Shown here: piece by piece, positions 1 through 6,110 of the stretch
How positions within the stretch are numbered: the first letter of the stretch is position 1
Layout: each line of letters opens with the position of its first letter
DNA from: an uncultured Rubrivivax sp.
GTDB lineage: Bacteria; Pseudomonadota; Gammaproteobacteria; Burkholderiales; Burkholderiaceae_C
DNA: 7,963 nt
Assembly: GCA_937967345.1 (NCBI GenBank)
Contig: CALBTN010000022.1
Location: forward strand, 1-7,963
Direction of reading: 5' to 3'
The notes under the pieces: model-generated
What the model saw: only the letters and a program-made list of their open reading frames with translations
What the model was told of the DNA's origin: nothing
Databases searched by the model: none
Translations under genes and position numbers: made by a program

Positions 1-1250
1 TCGTCGCCTCGCTTCTGCTCCTCGATCTGTCCGATCTCGAGGTGCATCTGCGCCTGGCGGCGCACGTCCTTCTGGAGCTCGGCGACCCGGCCACGCAGCT
101 CGATCGCCTTGTCCCACTGGCGCGACGCCTCGTACAGCCAGGGCGGCAGCGCCTCGAGGCGGCCGAACTGGCGCCGCACCAGCAGCAGCAGCGCGGTGGC
201 CAGCACCCCCAGCGCCAGCGTGCGCAGCGCGGTGCGCAGCGCGGCGTCGCGCCACGGCGCGAGCGCCAGCGGCACATCGCGGCTGACCATCACGACCAGC
301 GGGTAGCCGGCCACCTGGCGCAACGCGCCGAAGCGCTCGACACCGTCGACCGGGCTGCGATAACGCAGCGGGACGTGGCCGGCGCCCGCGGCCGGCGCCG
401 GACCCGGCTCGCGCGCCGCCGCGGCAACCCCCCCGGGCGACGCCGGGTCGGCTCGGCCCGCGGCCTCGGCGGGCATGGCCGCGATGCCCTGCGGCCGCTC
501 GAAACGCCGGCCCATCGCCGCCCCCTCGGCTGACGGGTATCGCGCCAGCAGCGTGCCGTCGCGGTGCGCCAGCGTGATCATGGTGTCGCGCTCGAGGTGC
601 ACGTCGCGGTAGAAGTTCTGGTAGTAGTCGACGCGGCCGCCGGCGGCAATCGCGCCGACGAAGCGGCCGTCGCTGGCGTGCAGCGGCCGTCCCATCGGAA
701 TGATCCAGCTGGCTTGCTGGCTCACGCCGCGCATCGCCGGGGCCAGCATCATGTCGCTGCCGGGGTGCGTGCTCATCTGCTGGAACGCCGGCACCTCGGC
801 CACGCCCGCGCGGTCGGCCGGCAGCGGATAGCTGCTCGAGCTGGCCCGCACGCGACCGCTGGCGTCGATGATCGACAGCCCGGTGATCTGCACCAGGCCG
901 ACCGCCTGGTTGTGCAAGTAGGCGTGCAGTGCGGCCTCGTCGTCCAGCGCATCGAGCTTGCCCGATCGCACCTCGTCGGCGATGTGGCGCGTCACCAGGT
1001 CCACCGTGTGCACGCTGCGTGCGGTCTGCTCGGCGATCACGCGCGCCAGCGCCTCGAGTTCGCGGCCGATGCCGGCGACCGTGGCCGCATAGCCGCGCCA
1101 GATGTCGAACGCCGCCAACGCGACGACGATGACGATGAACAACCCGCCCCACCACGGCGTGCTGCGCCAGCCCAGCCAGCGCCGCCAGCCGCGCGCGGCG
1201 CTGCCGGCCGCAGCGGCGGACTCAGGCGCCGGCGGAATCGACACCGCCAT
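1..1250 (-). CDS. Membrane sensor with periplasmic dCACHE domain (partial; output domain beyond left edge)
   Basis: The visible 416 residues form the input half of a signalling protein; the C-terminus is cut by the window edge. A basic, Trp-rich N-terminus leads into TM1 (about 33-50). A periplasmic domain spans about 51-335, TM2 about 341-358, and a charged, heptad-like helix starts near 375 (WDKAIELRGRVAELQKDVRR). Motifs such as DGTLLARYP (231-239) and the SPVDGVERFGALRQVAGYPL stretch (299-318) are typical of the double CACHE (PDC) domains of diguanylate cyclases and hybrid histidine kinases. It presumably senses a small periplasmic ligand. The output (GGDEF, HisKA or PAS) cannot be seen, so the enzyme class is open. 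Residues about 255-292 are an Ala/Pro/Gly-rich insertion inside the sensor. The ATG at 1250 was chosen because TM1 follows directly and no in-frame alternative upstream looks coding. It overlaps the response-regulator gene by 29 bases, implying translational coupling. The Shine-Dalgarno is weak. Confidence 0.88.
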   Translation of the reverse strand, partial: MAVSIPPAPESAAAAGSAARGWRRWLGWRSTPWWGGLFIVIVVALAAFDIWRGYAATVAGIGRELEALARVIAEQTARSVHTVDLVTRHIADEVRSGKLDALDDEAALHAYLHNQAVGLVQITGLSIIDASGRVRASSSSYPLPADRAGVAEVPAFQQMSTHPGSDMMLAPAMRGVSQQASWIIPMGRPLHASDGRFVGAIAAGGRVDYYQNFYRDVHLERDTMITLAHRDGTLLARYPSAEGAAMGRRFERPQGIAAMPAEAAGRADPASPGGVAAAAREPGPAPAAGAGHVPLRYRSPVDGVERFGALRQVAGYPLVVMVSRDVPLALAPWRDAALRTALRTLALGVLATALLLLVRRQFGRLEALPPWLYEASRQWDKAIELRGRVAELQKDVRRQAQMHLEIGQIEEQKRGD

Positions 1251-1647
1251 CGGCAGGCCCCGCCGCACGAGCCAGCTGCGGTGCCCGCAGCATGCGGTGC
1301 ACGGCACCGATCAGCGCCGCGCGCGACACCGGATTGGGCAGCGCGCAGGTCGCGCCCAGTGCGCGGGCGATCGGCCCGTGGCAATCGAAGCCGGGCAGGA
1401 AGGTGGCCGACAGCACCAGGATCGGCACGCCCGCATGCCGGGCCGCGACCTGCTGCACGCGCTGCGCGCCGTGGCGCGGGAACGGCAGGTCAATGATCAC
1501 CAGATCGACCGGCGGCGCGGCTGCGGCCTGCGGCTCGCCGGGGTGGGCCAGGCTGCAACCGTCGTCGGCCAGCCAGGTGCCGAGCAGTTCGACCAGCGCG
1601 GCGTCGAGGTCGACCAGCAGCACCCGGCGCGCCACGTCGGCCGGCAC
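1222..1647 (-). CDS. Single-domain response-regulator-like receiver protein, degenerate active site
   Basis: From a GTG at 1647 the product has 141 residues, almost entirely one receiver (REC) fold. The beta1 strand VLLVDLD supplies acidic residues Asp13 and Asp15. VDLVIIDLP holds the predicted phospho-acceptor Asp53, and ILVLSAT gives Ser80 at the usual Thr/Ser position. The nearly invariant Lys before Pro at the end of beta5 is Asn105 (ALPNPVS). No DNA-binding or enzymatic output domain follows, only a short Ala/Gly-rich tail. It probably relays or modulates the signal of the sensor gene directly downstream, whose start lies inside this gene. The start is uncertain: GTG 1647 has no clear Shine-Dalgarno. 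An in-frame ATG at 1836 has a modest GGCAGG upstream, but the 63 extra residues are low-complexity and use A/T-ending codons unlike the rest, so I treat them as non-coding. With Lys missing, phosphorylation-dependent switching may be altered; a pseudo-receiver is possible. Confidence 0.75.
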   Translation of the reverse strand: MPADVARRVLLVDLDAALVELLGTWLADDGCSLAHPGEPQAAAAPPVDLVIIDLPFPRHGAQRVQQVAARHAGVPILVLSATFLPGFDCHGPIARALGATCALPNPVSRAALIGAVHRMLRAPQLARAAGPADGGVDSAGA

Positions 1648-2225
1648 GCCTAGCGGTCGCGCTGCGGCGTTGTCGCAGCCGGGCAGCGTGCGCGCGTCAG
1701 CGCTCGCGCCCCGAACCCGCAAGGTCAGCGCCAACGGCCGAAGCGAGGCCGATGGCCCGATCGCCGCCAGGCCGGCGGCGGCGCAAGGCGGCACCGGCCA
1801 GGGCCCGGGCCGCGGTTGAGCGCTTCGACCTTGCATGGTGTGCCTGCCACAGCGGCCAATGGGCGAGACCGCCGTCAGCTTGACGCCGCGCGGCGGCGTG
1901 CGGGCCGGACCTGCGGTTGCCTGGGTTTGACTTGCTGCATGGCTGCGCGCGCGGTGCGGGCCTGAGCCGGCCAAGTTCGGCTGCCGAGCACCGCCGTCAC
2001 GACGCGATTACACCGCGCCCAGGGCGGCGATGACAAGCCAGACTGCGGCGCCGCCGCGGCCGGCGCCTGCGCCTGGGCCTGGGCCGGGGCGAAGAGCATG
2101 GTCAGTGCCATGGCGCGGCTGCGGTTCAGGGTGTGCGGGGCGGTTGAGGCCAGCGTGTCGGGGCGCGGCGCCGGGCGCGATCGGCCTTGCGCCGCGCCCC
2201 GGGCCGCAGCCACTGGCGGCTCGGA
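1648..2225. other. Intergenic region without a convincing gene
   Basis: This stretch separates the receiver gene from the exported repeat protein. Both flanking genes read leftward, so it should hold the 3' end of the latter transcript and the promoter of the receiver-sensor pair, but I find no clear -35/-10 pair. It contains a perfect 13-bp inverted repeat (2159-2201, listed separately) and a tight 7-bp hairpin, ACGCCGC/GCGGCGT with a 3-base loop, at 1883-1899. Open frames here are Pro/Ala/Arg-rich composition artefacts. One minus-strand frame starting at the ATG at 2111 begins like a signal peptide (MALTMLFAPAQAQAQA) but has no ribosome binding site and decays into Arg/Ala-rich sequence. 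Confidence 0.6.
2159..2201 (-). terminator. Perfect 13-bp GC-rich inverted repeat, possible 3' hairpin of the exported-protein transcript
   Basis: Arms 2159-2171 (CGGGGCGCGGCGC) and 2189-2201 (GCGCCGCGCCCCG) are exactly complementary around a 17-base spacer. It begins about 25 bases past the stop of the gene at 2226-2585, in the right place for a transcript-end or RNA-stabilising hairpin. On the minus strand it is not followed by a U tract, so it does not meet the classical intrinsic terminator definition. In such GC-rich DNA some long palindromes arise by chance, but 13 perfect pairs are unusual. Confidence 0.4.
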
Positions 2226-2585
2226 TCAGCCCGCTTCGCCGCGCGGCACGCTGCCCGACTTCACCGCCATCACCGCCTCGGCCTTGACCTCGGCGCGGTT
2301 GCGGCTGGACTGCGCCTTCGGCTCGGGGGCACCCAGTTCGCCGCGTGCGGTCTGGCCTGCCGCGACCGCGGCCACGGCCTGGCTGCGCACCTCGGCGCTC
2401 GATCGGGTCGAGACGAACTTGGCTTCGGGCGCACCCATCTCGCCGCGCGCGACCAGCCCGGCCTTGTTCGCCGCAGCCGCTTCGGCGGCCACCTGCGCGG
2501 GGTCGACCGACTGCGCCATTGCGGCGCCCGCGGTCGCGGCCAGCATTGCCATCGTGGTCACCATGCGTTGAGTGATCGTGAACAT
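2226..2585 (-). CDS. Small exported alanine-rich protein with 34-residue tandem repeats
   Basis: The 119-residue product starts at an ATG 7 bases after a perfect AAGGAG. Its N-terminus is a clear Sec signal peptide with a hydrophobic core (TTMAMLAATAGAAMA) and likely cleavage after Ala24. The mature part is almost wholly repeats: residues 28-61 and 62-95 are two 34-residue units, and 96-119 is a third cut to 24. The shared pattern is xxAEV(R/K)xxAVxAVxxGxxxRGE(M/L)GAPEx K then a short spacer ending in Arg. The motif SRAEVxxEAxxA followed by GE resembles small Burkholderiales periplasmic proteins of the DUF4148 type, but I cannot confirm membership. No catalytic motif or extra cysteine is visible. 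Helical, charged repeats suggest a periplasmic protein of unknown role. It lies 303 bases downstream of chaC on the same strand, so it probably has its own promoter. Confidence 0.85.
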   Translation of the reverse strand: MFTITQRMVTTMAMLAATAGAAMAQSVDPAQVAAEAAAANKAGLVARGEMGAPEAKFVSTRSSAEVRSQAVAAVAAGQTARGELGAPEPKAQSSRNRAEVKAEAVMAVKSGSVPRGEAG

Positions 2586-2888
2586 CAGGGTACTCCTTGT
2601 CACAGCGGTTGAAGTTGGACAGTGTTTGCGACTGCCATGGCGCGTCATGCACACATGCCATTGAGTCGCTCGCCGCTGCGCGCCATCACGGCCGATGCGC
2701 CGCGGCGCCGGTTTCAGATGACACGTCCGGTGCGCACACTGCAACCGCAGCGAGCCGGCATCGGCGCGCGGCCGGCGGCCAGACGGCTCGATGCTTTGTC
2801 GGACGGGGTGTGGTGCGGGCTCGCTATCGAGGGCAACGCAAGGTGGGGCCGCTTGCGAACCTCGAGGGCACGGCGGCTCGAGCCCTGC
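2586..2888. other. Intergenic region upstream of the exported repeat protein
   Basis: This 303-base gap between the chaC stop and the small exported-protein start should contain the latter's promoter. Apart from the ribosome binding site at 2593-2598 I find no convincing -35/-10 pair or sigma-54 GG-N10-GC element. Two 6-base CTCGAG palindromes lie just downstream of the chaC stop (within 2862-2882) and could pair with each other, but no U tract follows. Open frames here show no recognisable protein features. Confidence 0.5.
2593..2598 (-). promoter_or_regulatory. Strong Shine-Dalgarno for the exported repeat protein
   Basis: On the minus strand AAGGAG is followed by a 7-base spacer and then the ATG at 2585. 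It is the best ribosome binding site in the window. It fixes this start against the longer in-frame reading that continues upstream to an ATG near 2744, and it suggests the gene is well translated. Confidence 0.85.
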
Positions 2889-3494
2889 TCACGCCAGCCC
2901 GTGTCTGGCCGCCAGCGCCATCAGCCGCTGCACCTCGCGGTCGTGCACGCCGCGCTCGCGCAGCGCGTGCGCGGTGGCCGCCAGGTACTGCATGGTGCTG
3001 CCGTAGCGGCCGCTGGCGTGGCGCAGGATGTCGAGCATCTGTGCATCGCCGATGCGGCCCATGAAGGCTTCGCTGCGCCGGCTTAATGTGAAGGCCAGCG
3101 CCTGCACCTCGCCTTGCGGCGTGCGCACCGGCAGCCAGCGCGGGTCGTACACGCCGGTGGGCATCTCGCGCGCCCACAGCTGCTCGAGATCGCGCTCGGC
3201 CGTCTCGCGCCTGAGCCTGAACACCATGCCGCGGCAGGCGCCGCCGGCCAGCAGCGCGAACACCAGCCCCGGCCGCTCGGGCGTGCCGCGGTTGACGCGC
3301 GAGCGCATGCGCAGCGCGCGGTGCCAGCCGTGCACCAGCGCGCTGCGGTGCTCGGCGGCATCGAACTCCTGGCGCCAGATCAGCGACGCGTAACCGAAGA
3401 CCCACAGCTCGGTGCGCCCGCCCCACTGCGCGCGCGCGTGGTCGAGCATCTGCGCCGGGTCGCGCCCAGGAAGTGGCGGCGGAAGCGGACTCAT
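2889..3494 (-). CDS. chaC: ChaC-like gamma-glutamylcyclotransferase
   Basis: The 201-residue product matches the ChaC family, cytosolic enzymes that split glutathione into 5-oxoproline and Cys-Gly. The signature strand and loop is WVFGYASLIW (31-40), where the family usually has FGYGSLMW; the Gly-to-Ala change is conservative. LVHGWHRAL (53-61) follows, then LWAREMPTGVYDPRW (106-120), which corresponds to LWKREMITG in E. coli ChaC and carries the predicted catalytic Glu110. GRYGSTMQYL (162-171) matches the C-terminal segment. Length is close to the family norm, and no signal peptide is present. Start ATG 3494 leaves a short Pro-rich leader; ATG 3530 is an in-frame alternative adding 12 residues. 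Neither has a good Shine-Dalgarno. The gene is divergent from the patatin gene, and glutathione turnover has no evident functional link to it. Despite the E. coli gene name, no cation-transporter gene is adjacent. Confidence 0.92.
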   Translation of the reverse strand: MSPLPPPLPGRDPAQMLDHARAQWGGRTELWVFGYASLIWRQEFDAAEHRSALVHGWHRALRMRSRVNRGTPERPGLVFALLAGGACRGMVFRLRRETAERDLEQLWAREMPTGVYDPRWLPVRTPQGEVQALAFTLSRRSEAFMGRIGDAQMLDILRHASGRYGSTMQYLAATAHALRERGVHDREVQRLMALAARHGLA

Positions 3495-3524
3495 GATGCT
3501 GCGGATGCCCGGGAGTCGGCAGAC

Positions 3525-3530
3525 TATCAT
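3525..3530 (+). promoter_or_regulatory. Possible -10 element in the chaC/patatin divergent promoter region
   Basis: TATCAT on the plus strand resembles the TATAAT -10 hexamer and is one of few A/T-rich spots in the 45-78-base gap between the divergent genes. No good -35 lies 16-18 bases upstream. If used, transcription would begin around 3537, which would make the patatin ATG at 3540 nearly leaderless and favour the ATG at 3573. It overlaps the alternative chaC start region. This is a weak call. Confidence 0.25.
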
Positions 3531-3539
3531 CGCGCGCCC

Positions 3540-5831
3540 ATGCGCTGCGCCGAGTTGTTCTTGTCCCGCGGTATGCGCCGCTGGCGCCATGCCGGCGCCG
3601 TGCTGGCCTTGCTGCTGCCGCTGGCTGCGGCGGGCAACGATGGCGACACGGCCGCTGCCGCAGCGGCAACCCAGGGTGCTGCGTCCGCACCCGCTGCGGC
3701 GCGGCCGCGCATCGGCCTGGTGCTGTCGGGTGGCGGGGCGCGCGGCGCCGCGCACATCGGCGTGCTCAAGGTGCTGGAAGAGCTGCGCGTGCCGATCGAC
3801 GTCATCGCCGGCACCAGCATGGGCTCGATCGTCGGCGGCTCCTACGCGTCGGGGCAGACGGTGGCCAACATGACGCGCGACGTGGCGCGCATCAAGACCG
3901 AGATGCTGGCCAAGGACCAGCCGCCGCGCGCCGAGATCGCCACCCACCTGAAGCAGGAAGACTGGCTCGACTTCATCGGCCCGCAGTTCGGCTACCGCGA
4001 CGGCTCGCTGATGCTGCCCAAGGGCGCGATCACCGGCGTGGCGCTCGAGGCGGTGCTGCGCGAGCTGGCGCTGGCCAAGGGGGCGTGGGACTTCGACAAG
4101 CTGCCGATTCCGTTCCGCGCGGTGGCCACCGATGTCGTCACCGGCCAGATGACGGTGCTGAAGTCGGGCGACCTGGCGATCGCGATGCGCGCCAGCATGT
4201 CGGTGCCCGGTGCGATCGCGCCGGTGCAGCTCGGCGACAAGATGCTGGTCGACGGCGGGCTGACGCGCAACCTGCCGGTGGACGTGGCGCGCGCGATGGG
4301 CGCCGACGTGGTCATCGCCGTCAACCTGGGCACGCCGCTGCTGCGGCGCGACCAGATCACCTCGGCGCTGAGCGTGTCGCTGCAGATGCTCAACATCCTG
4401 ACCGAGCAGAACGTGGGTGCGTCGCTGGCCTCGCTGCAGCCGCGCGACGTGCTGATCCTGCCCGAGCTGGGCGACTACTCGGCCGGCGACTTCGACAACA
4501 TGCCCAGCACCATCCCGATCGGCGAGGCGGCGGCGCGCAAGGTGGCCAAGCAGCTCGAGCGCTACAGCCTGCCGCCCGCGCAGTACGCCGAGCACCGTTC
4601 GCGCCAGGTGCGGGTGGTGGCGCAGGACACGCGCCCGGTCGACGAGATCCGGGTCGAAGGCCTGGAGCGCGTCAACGAAGAGGTGGTGGTGCAGAGCATG
4701 GAAACCACGGTGGGCAGCCCGCTGGACGTGGCCACGCTCGACCTGGACATGCGGCGCATCTACGGCCGCGGCGACTTCGAACACGTCAGCTACCAGCTGA
4801 TCGACGAGCCCGATCGCCGCATCCTGGCGGTGCAGGCGGTGGAGAAGTCGTGGGGCCCGACCTACGTGCGCTTCGGCTTGTCGCTGTCCAGCGACTTCCG
4901 CGGCGACAACTCGTTCAACCTGCTGGCCAGCGTGCGCCGCACCTGGCTGAACCACCTGGGCGGGGAGTGGCGCGCCGACGTGCAGCTGGGCAACGACGGC
5001 ATGTTGTTCACCGAGTTCTACCAGCCGCTGACGCCCAGCCAGTACTTCTTCATCGCGCCGCGTGCGCAGTGGCTCAGCGGCCCGGCCGACCTGTACGGCG
5101 GCAGCGACGGCGACGACCTGGTGGCCCGCTACAACATCCGCAGCGGCACCGTGGGGCTGGACCTGGGCAGCCAGTTCACCAAGTACGGCGAACTGCGCGT
5201 CGGTGTGCTGGCCGGACGATTCAGCGCCGATCGCCAGATCGGCACACCGCTGCTCGATCAGCTCGACCTGGACCGCGACCTCGGCGGCGTGCGCGCCAGG
5301 CTGTTCCTCGACCAGCTCGACAGCGTCGCCTTCCCGCGCAGCGGCTACAAGTTCGACGGCCAGTTGCTGGCCTCGAGCAGCAAGCTGGGCGCCAGCGACA
5401 GCTACAACCGCGGCAGCCTGAACTTCGTCGGCGCCAAGTCCTTCGGCGAGCACACCTTCCAGTTTGCGTTGGCCGGCGGCGGCGCGATCGGCGGCGACCC
5501 GCTGCCGTTCTACGACTACTTCGACTTCGGCGGCTTCATGCGCATGACCGGCTACCGCGACGGCCAGTTGCGCAACGACGCGATGGCCTACGGCCGGCTG
5601 TCCTACATGAACCAGTTGTTCAAGATGCCGCTGCTCGAAGGCGTGTACGCGGGCGCGTCGCTCGAAGCCGCGCGCCTGGGCGATCCGTTGATCCCGCGCG
5701 GCATCGAGGGCAACGTCGGCTCGGGCAGCCTGTTCCTGGCGGTGGACACGCCGCTGGGCCCGGCCTACCTGGCCTATGGCCACACCTGGGACGGCAACAG
5801 CAACTTCTACTTCTTCCTGGGCAAGCGCTGA
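3540..5831 (+). CDS. Patatin-POTRA-beta-barrel protein, PlpD-like type Vd autotransporter
   Basis: This 763-residue protein has three parts. A patatin-like phospholipase domain (about 57-262) carries the oxyanion loop GGGARG (64-69), the nucleophile elbow GTSMG with Ser93, and the DGG motif with Asp238, giving a complete Ser-Asp dyad. A single POTRA-like domain follows (about 366-435, DEIRVEGLERVNEEVV through ILAVQAVEK). Residues about 440-763 are an outer-membrane beta-barrel of the Omp85 / surface-antigen type, with alternating amphipathic strands ending in NFYFFLGKR. This matches PlpD of Pseudomonas aeruginosa (type Vd), in which barrel and POTRA deliver the lipase across the outer membrane. 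Its likely activity is lipase/phospholipase A1 on membrane lipids; whether the domain is released cannot be read from sequence. A signal peptide is present. ATG 3540 gives a long n-region; ATG 3573 gives a more classical signal (MRRWRHAG, then a Leu-rich core). Neither has a Shine-Dalgarno. The gene stands alone, with a hairpin just after the stop. Confidence 0.93.
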   Translation: MRCAELFLSRGMRRWRHAGAVLALLLPLAAAGNDGDTAAAAAATQGAASAPAAARPRIGLVLSGGGARGAAHIGVLKVLEELRVPIDVIAGTSMGSIVGGSYASGQTVANMTRDVARIKTEMLAKDQPPRAEIATHLKQEDWLDFIGPQFGYRDGSLMLPKGAITGVALEAVLRELALAKGAWDFDKLPIPFRAVATDVVTGQMTVLKSGDLAIAMRASMSVPGAIAPVQLGDKMLVDGGLTRNLPVDVARAMGADVVIAVNLGTPLLRRDQITSALSVSLQMLNILTEQNVGASLASLQPRDVLILPELGDYSAGDFDNMPSTIPIGEAAARKVAKQLERYSLPPAQYAEHRSRQVRVVAQDTRPVDEIRVEGLERVNEEVVVQSMETTVGSPLDVATLDLDMRRIYGRGDFEHVSYQLIDEPDRRILAVQAVEKSWGPTYVRFGLSLSSDFRGDNSFNLLASVRRTWLNHLGGEWRADVQLGNDGMLFTEFYQPLTPSQYFFIAPRAQWLSGPADLYGGSDGDDLVARYNIRSGTVGLDLGSQFTKYGELRVGVLAGRFSADRQIGTPLLDQLDLDRDLGGVRARLFLDQLDSVAFPRSGYKFDGQLLASSSKLGASDSYNRGSLNFVGAKSFGEHTFQFALAGGGAIGGDPLPFYDYFDFGGFMRMTGYRDGQLRNDAMAYGRLSYMNQLFKMPLLEGVYAGASLEAARLGDPLIPRGIEGNVGSGSLFLAVDTPLGPAYLAYGHTWDGNSNFYFFLGKR

Positions 5832-5847
5832 AGGCTGGCGCGCGCAG

Positions 5848-5870
5848 GCGGCCCGACAGGCCGCTTCGGT
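5848..5870 (+). terminator. Terminator-like hairpin after the patatin gene
   Basis: GCGGCC (5848-5853) and GGCCGC (5859-5864) form a 6-bp all-GC stem with a 5-base loop, 16 bases past the patatin stop. The tail TTCGGT is only partly U-rich, so it may end transcription inefficiently or with help from the palindrome further downstream. Confidence 0.5.
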
Positions 5871-5931
5871 TCATGCCAGGCCGCGTTCAGATCTCGTCAA
5901 CCGGCTGGAAGCTCTCGGCGCATAGCCGACA

Positions 5932-6055
5932 CCCAATACATTCACCGCAGAGGAACGGAGGACGCAGAGTTTGCGCAGAGGAATACAAGTCTGGCTTTAC
6001 TCTGCGGACCTCTGCGTCCTCCGTTCCTCTGCGGTGAAGGCTGTTCGGTATTGGG
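5932..6055. repeat. Long palindromic element with mirrored CGCAGAG units
   Basis: The 29-base arms 5941-5969 and 6010-6038 are perfect inverted copies, starting TTCACCGCAGAGGAACGGAG on the left. The heptamer CGCAGAG occurs three times in the left half (5946, 5963, 5974) and as CTCTGCG three times in the right half (6000, 6010, 6027). The innermost pair extends the stem after a short internal loop, leaving an apical loop of about 19 bases (5981-5999). Outside the core, CCCAATAC (5932-5939) and GTATTGGG (6048-6055) form an additional 8-bp pairing. As RNA or cruciform it would be a very stable stem. I see no open frame inside and no obvious target-site duplication. It resembles the short interspersed palindromes (REP- or MITE-like) found between convergent bacterial genes, and it could also terminate transcription from both sides. 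I cannot name a family. Confidence 0.85.
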
Positions 6056-6110
6056 CTGCTTTGCGCCGCAAGCGGCTGGAGGCATCTATGTGCTCAACCG
6101 CGATACCGGC

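Larger units (their letters stand above)
5832..6110. other. Convergent intergenic region holding hairpins and a long palindrome
   Basis: This region lies between the 3' ends of the patatin gene (plus) and the TctC-type gene (minus) and has no credible coding frame. It contains the hairpin at 5848-5870 and the long palindrome at 5932-6055. It also holds a small GCCG/CGGC stem with a 4-base loop near 6064-6075, about 35 bases past the TctC stop. Its central part is more A/T-rich than the flanking genes. Confidence 0.7.

Noticed and set aside
564..1496. 310-codon plus-strand frame over the sensor and receiver genes
   Set aside because: Low-complexity His/Arg/Ala composition; the minus strand gives TM, dCACHE and receiver motifs.
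1648..1836. N-terminal extension of the receiver protein from ATG 1836
   Set aside because: The extra 63 residues are low-complexity and begin with codons (CAA, GGT, CGA, GCT) unlike the neighbouring coding sequence. The receiver fold starts just after GTG 1647. The modest GGCAGG before ATG 1836 keeps some doubt.
1875..2111. Possible small secreted protein starting MALTMLFAPAQAQAQA on the minus strand
   Set aside because: The start resembles a signal peptide, but there is no ribosome binding site and the rest is Arg/Ala/Pro-rich without structure. It may be a decayed gene fragment but cannot be supported.
2640..2661. Sigma-54-like TGGCATG...TGCA element upstream of the exported-protein gene
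   Set aside because: The spacing between GG and GC is 7 bases instead of the required 10.
3495..5783. Very long open frame on the minus strand running antisense through the patatin gene and in frame with chaC
   Set aside because: Its product is a His/Arg/Val/Ala/Gln-rich composition artefact of the GC-rich third positions of the patatin gene. It has no domain or signal features, while the plus strand encodes a complete known architecture. Only the chaC part is real.
4085..6037. Long plus-strand frame overlapping the patatin gene in another phase
   Set aside because: It is Arg/Ala/Gly/Pro-rich with no recognisable motif and runs through the patatin stop into the palindrome; it is a shadow of the real frame.
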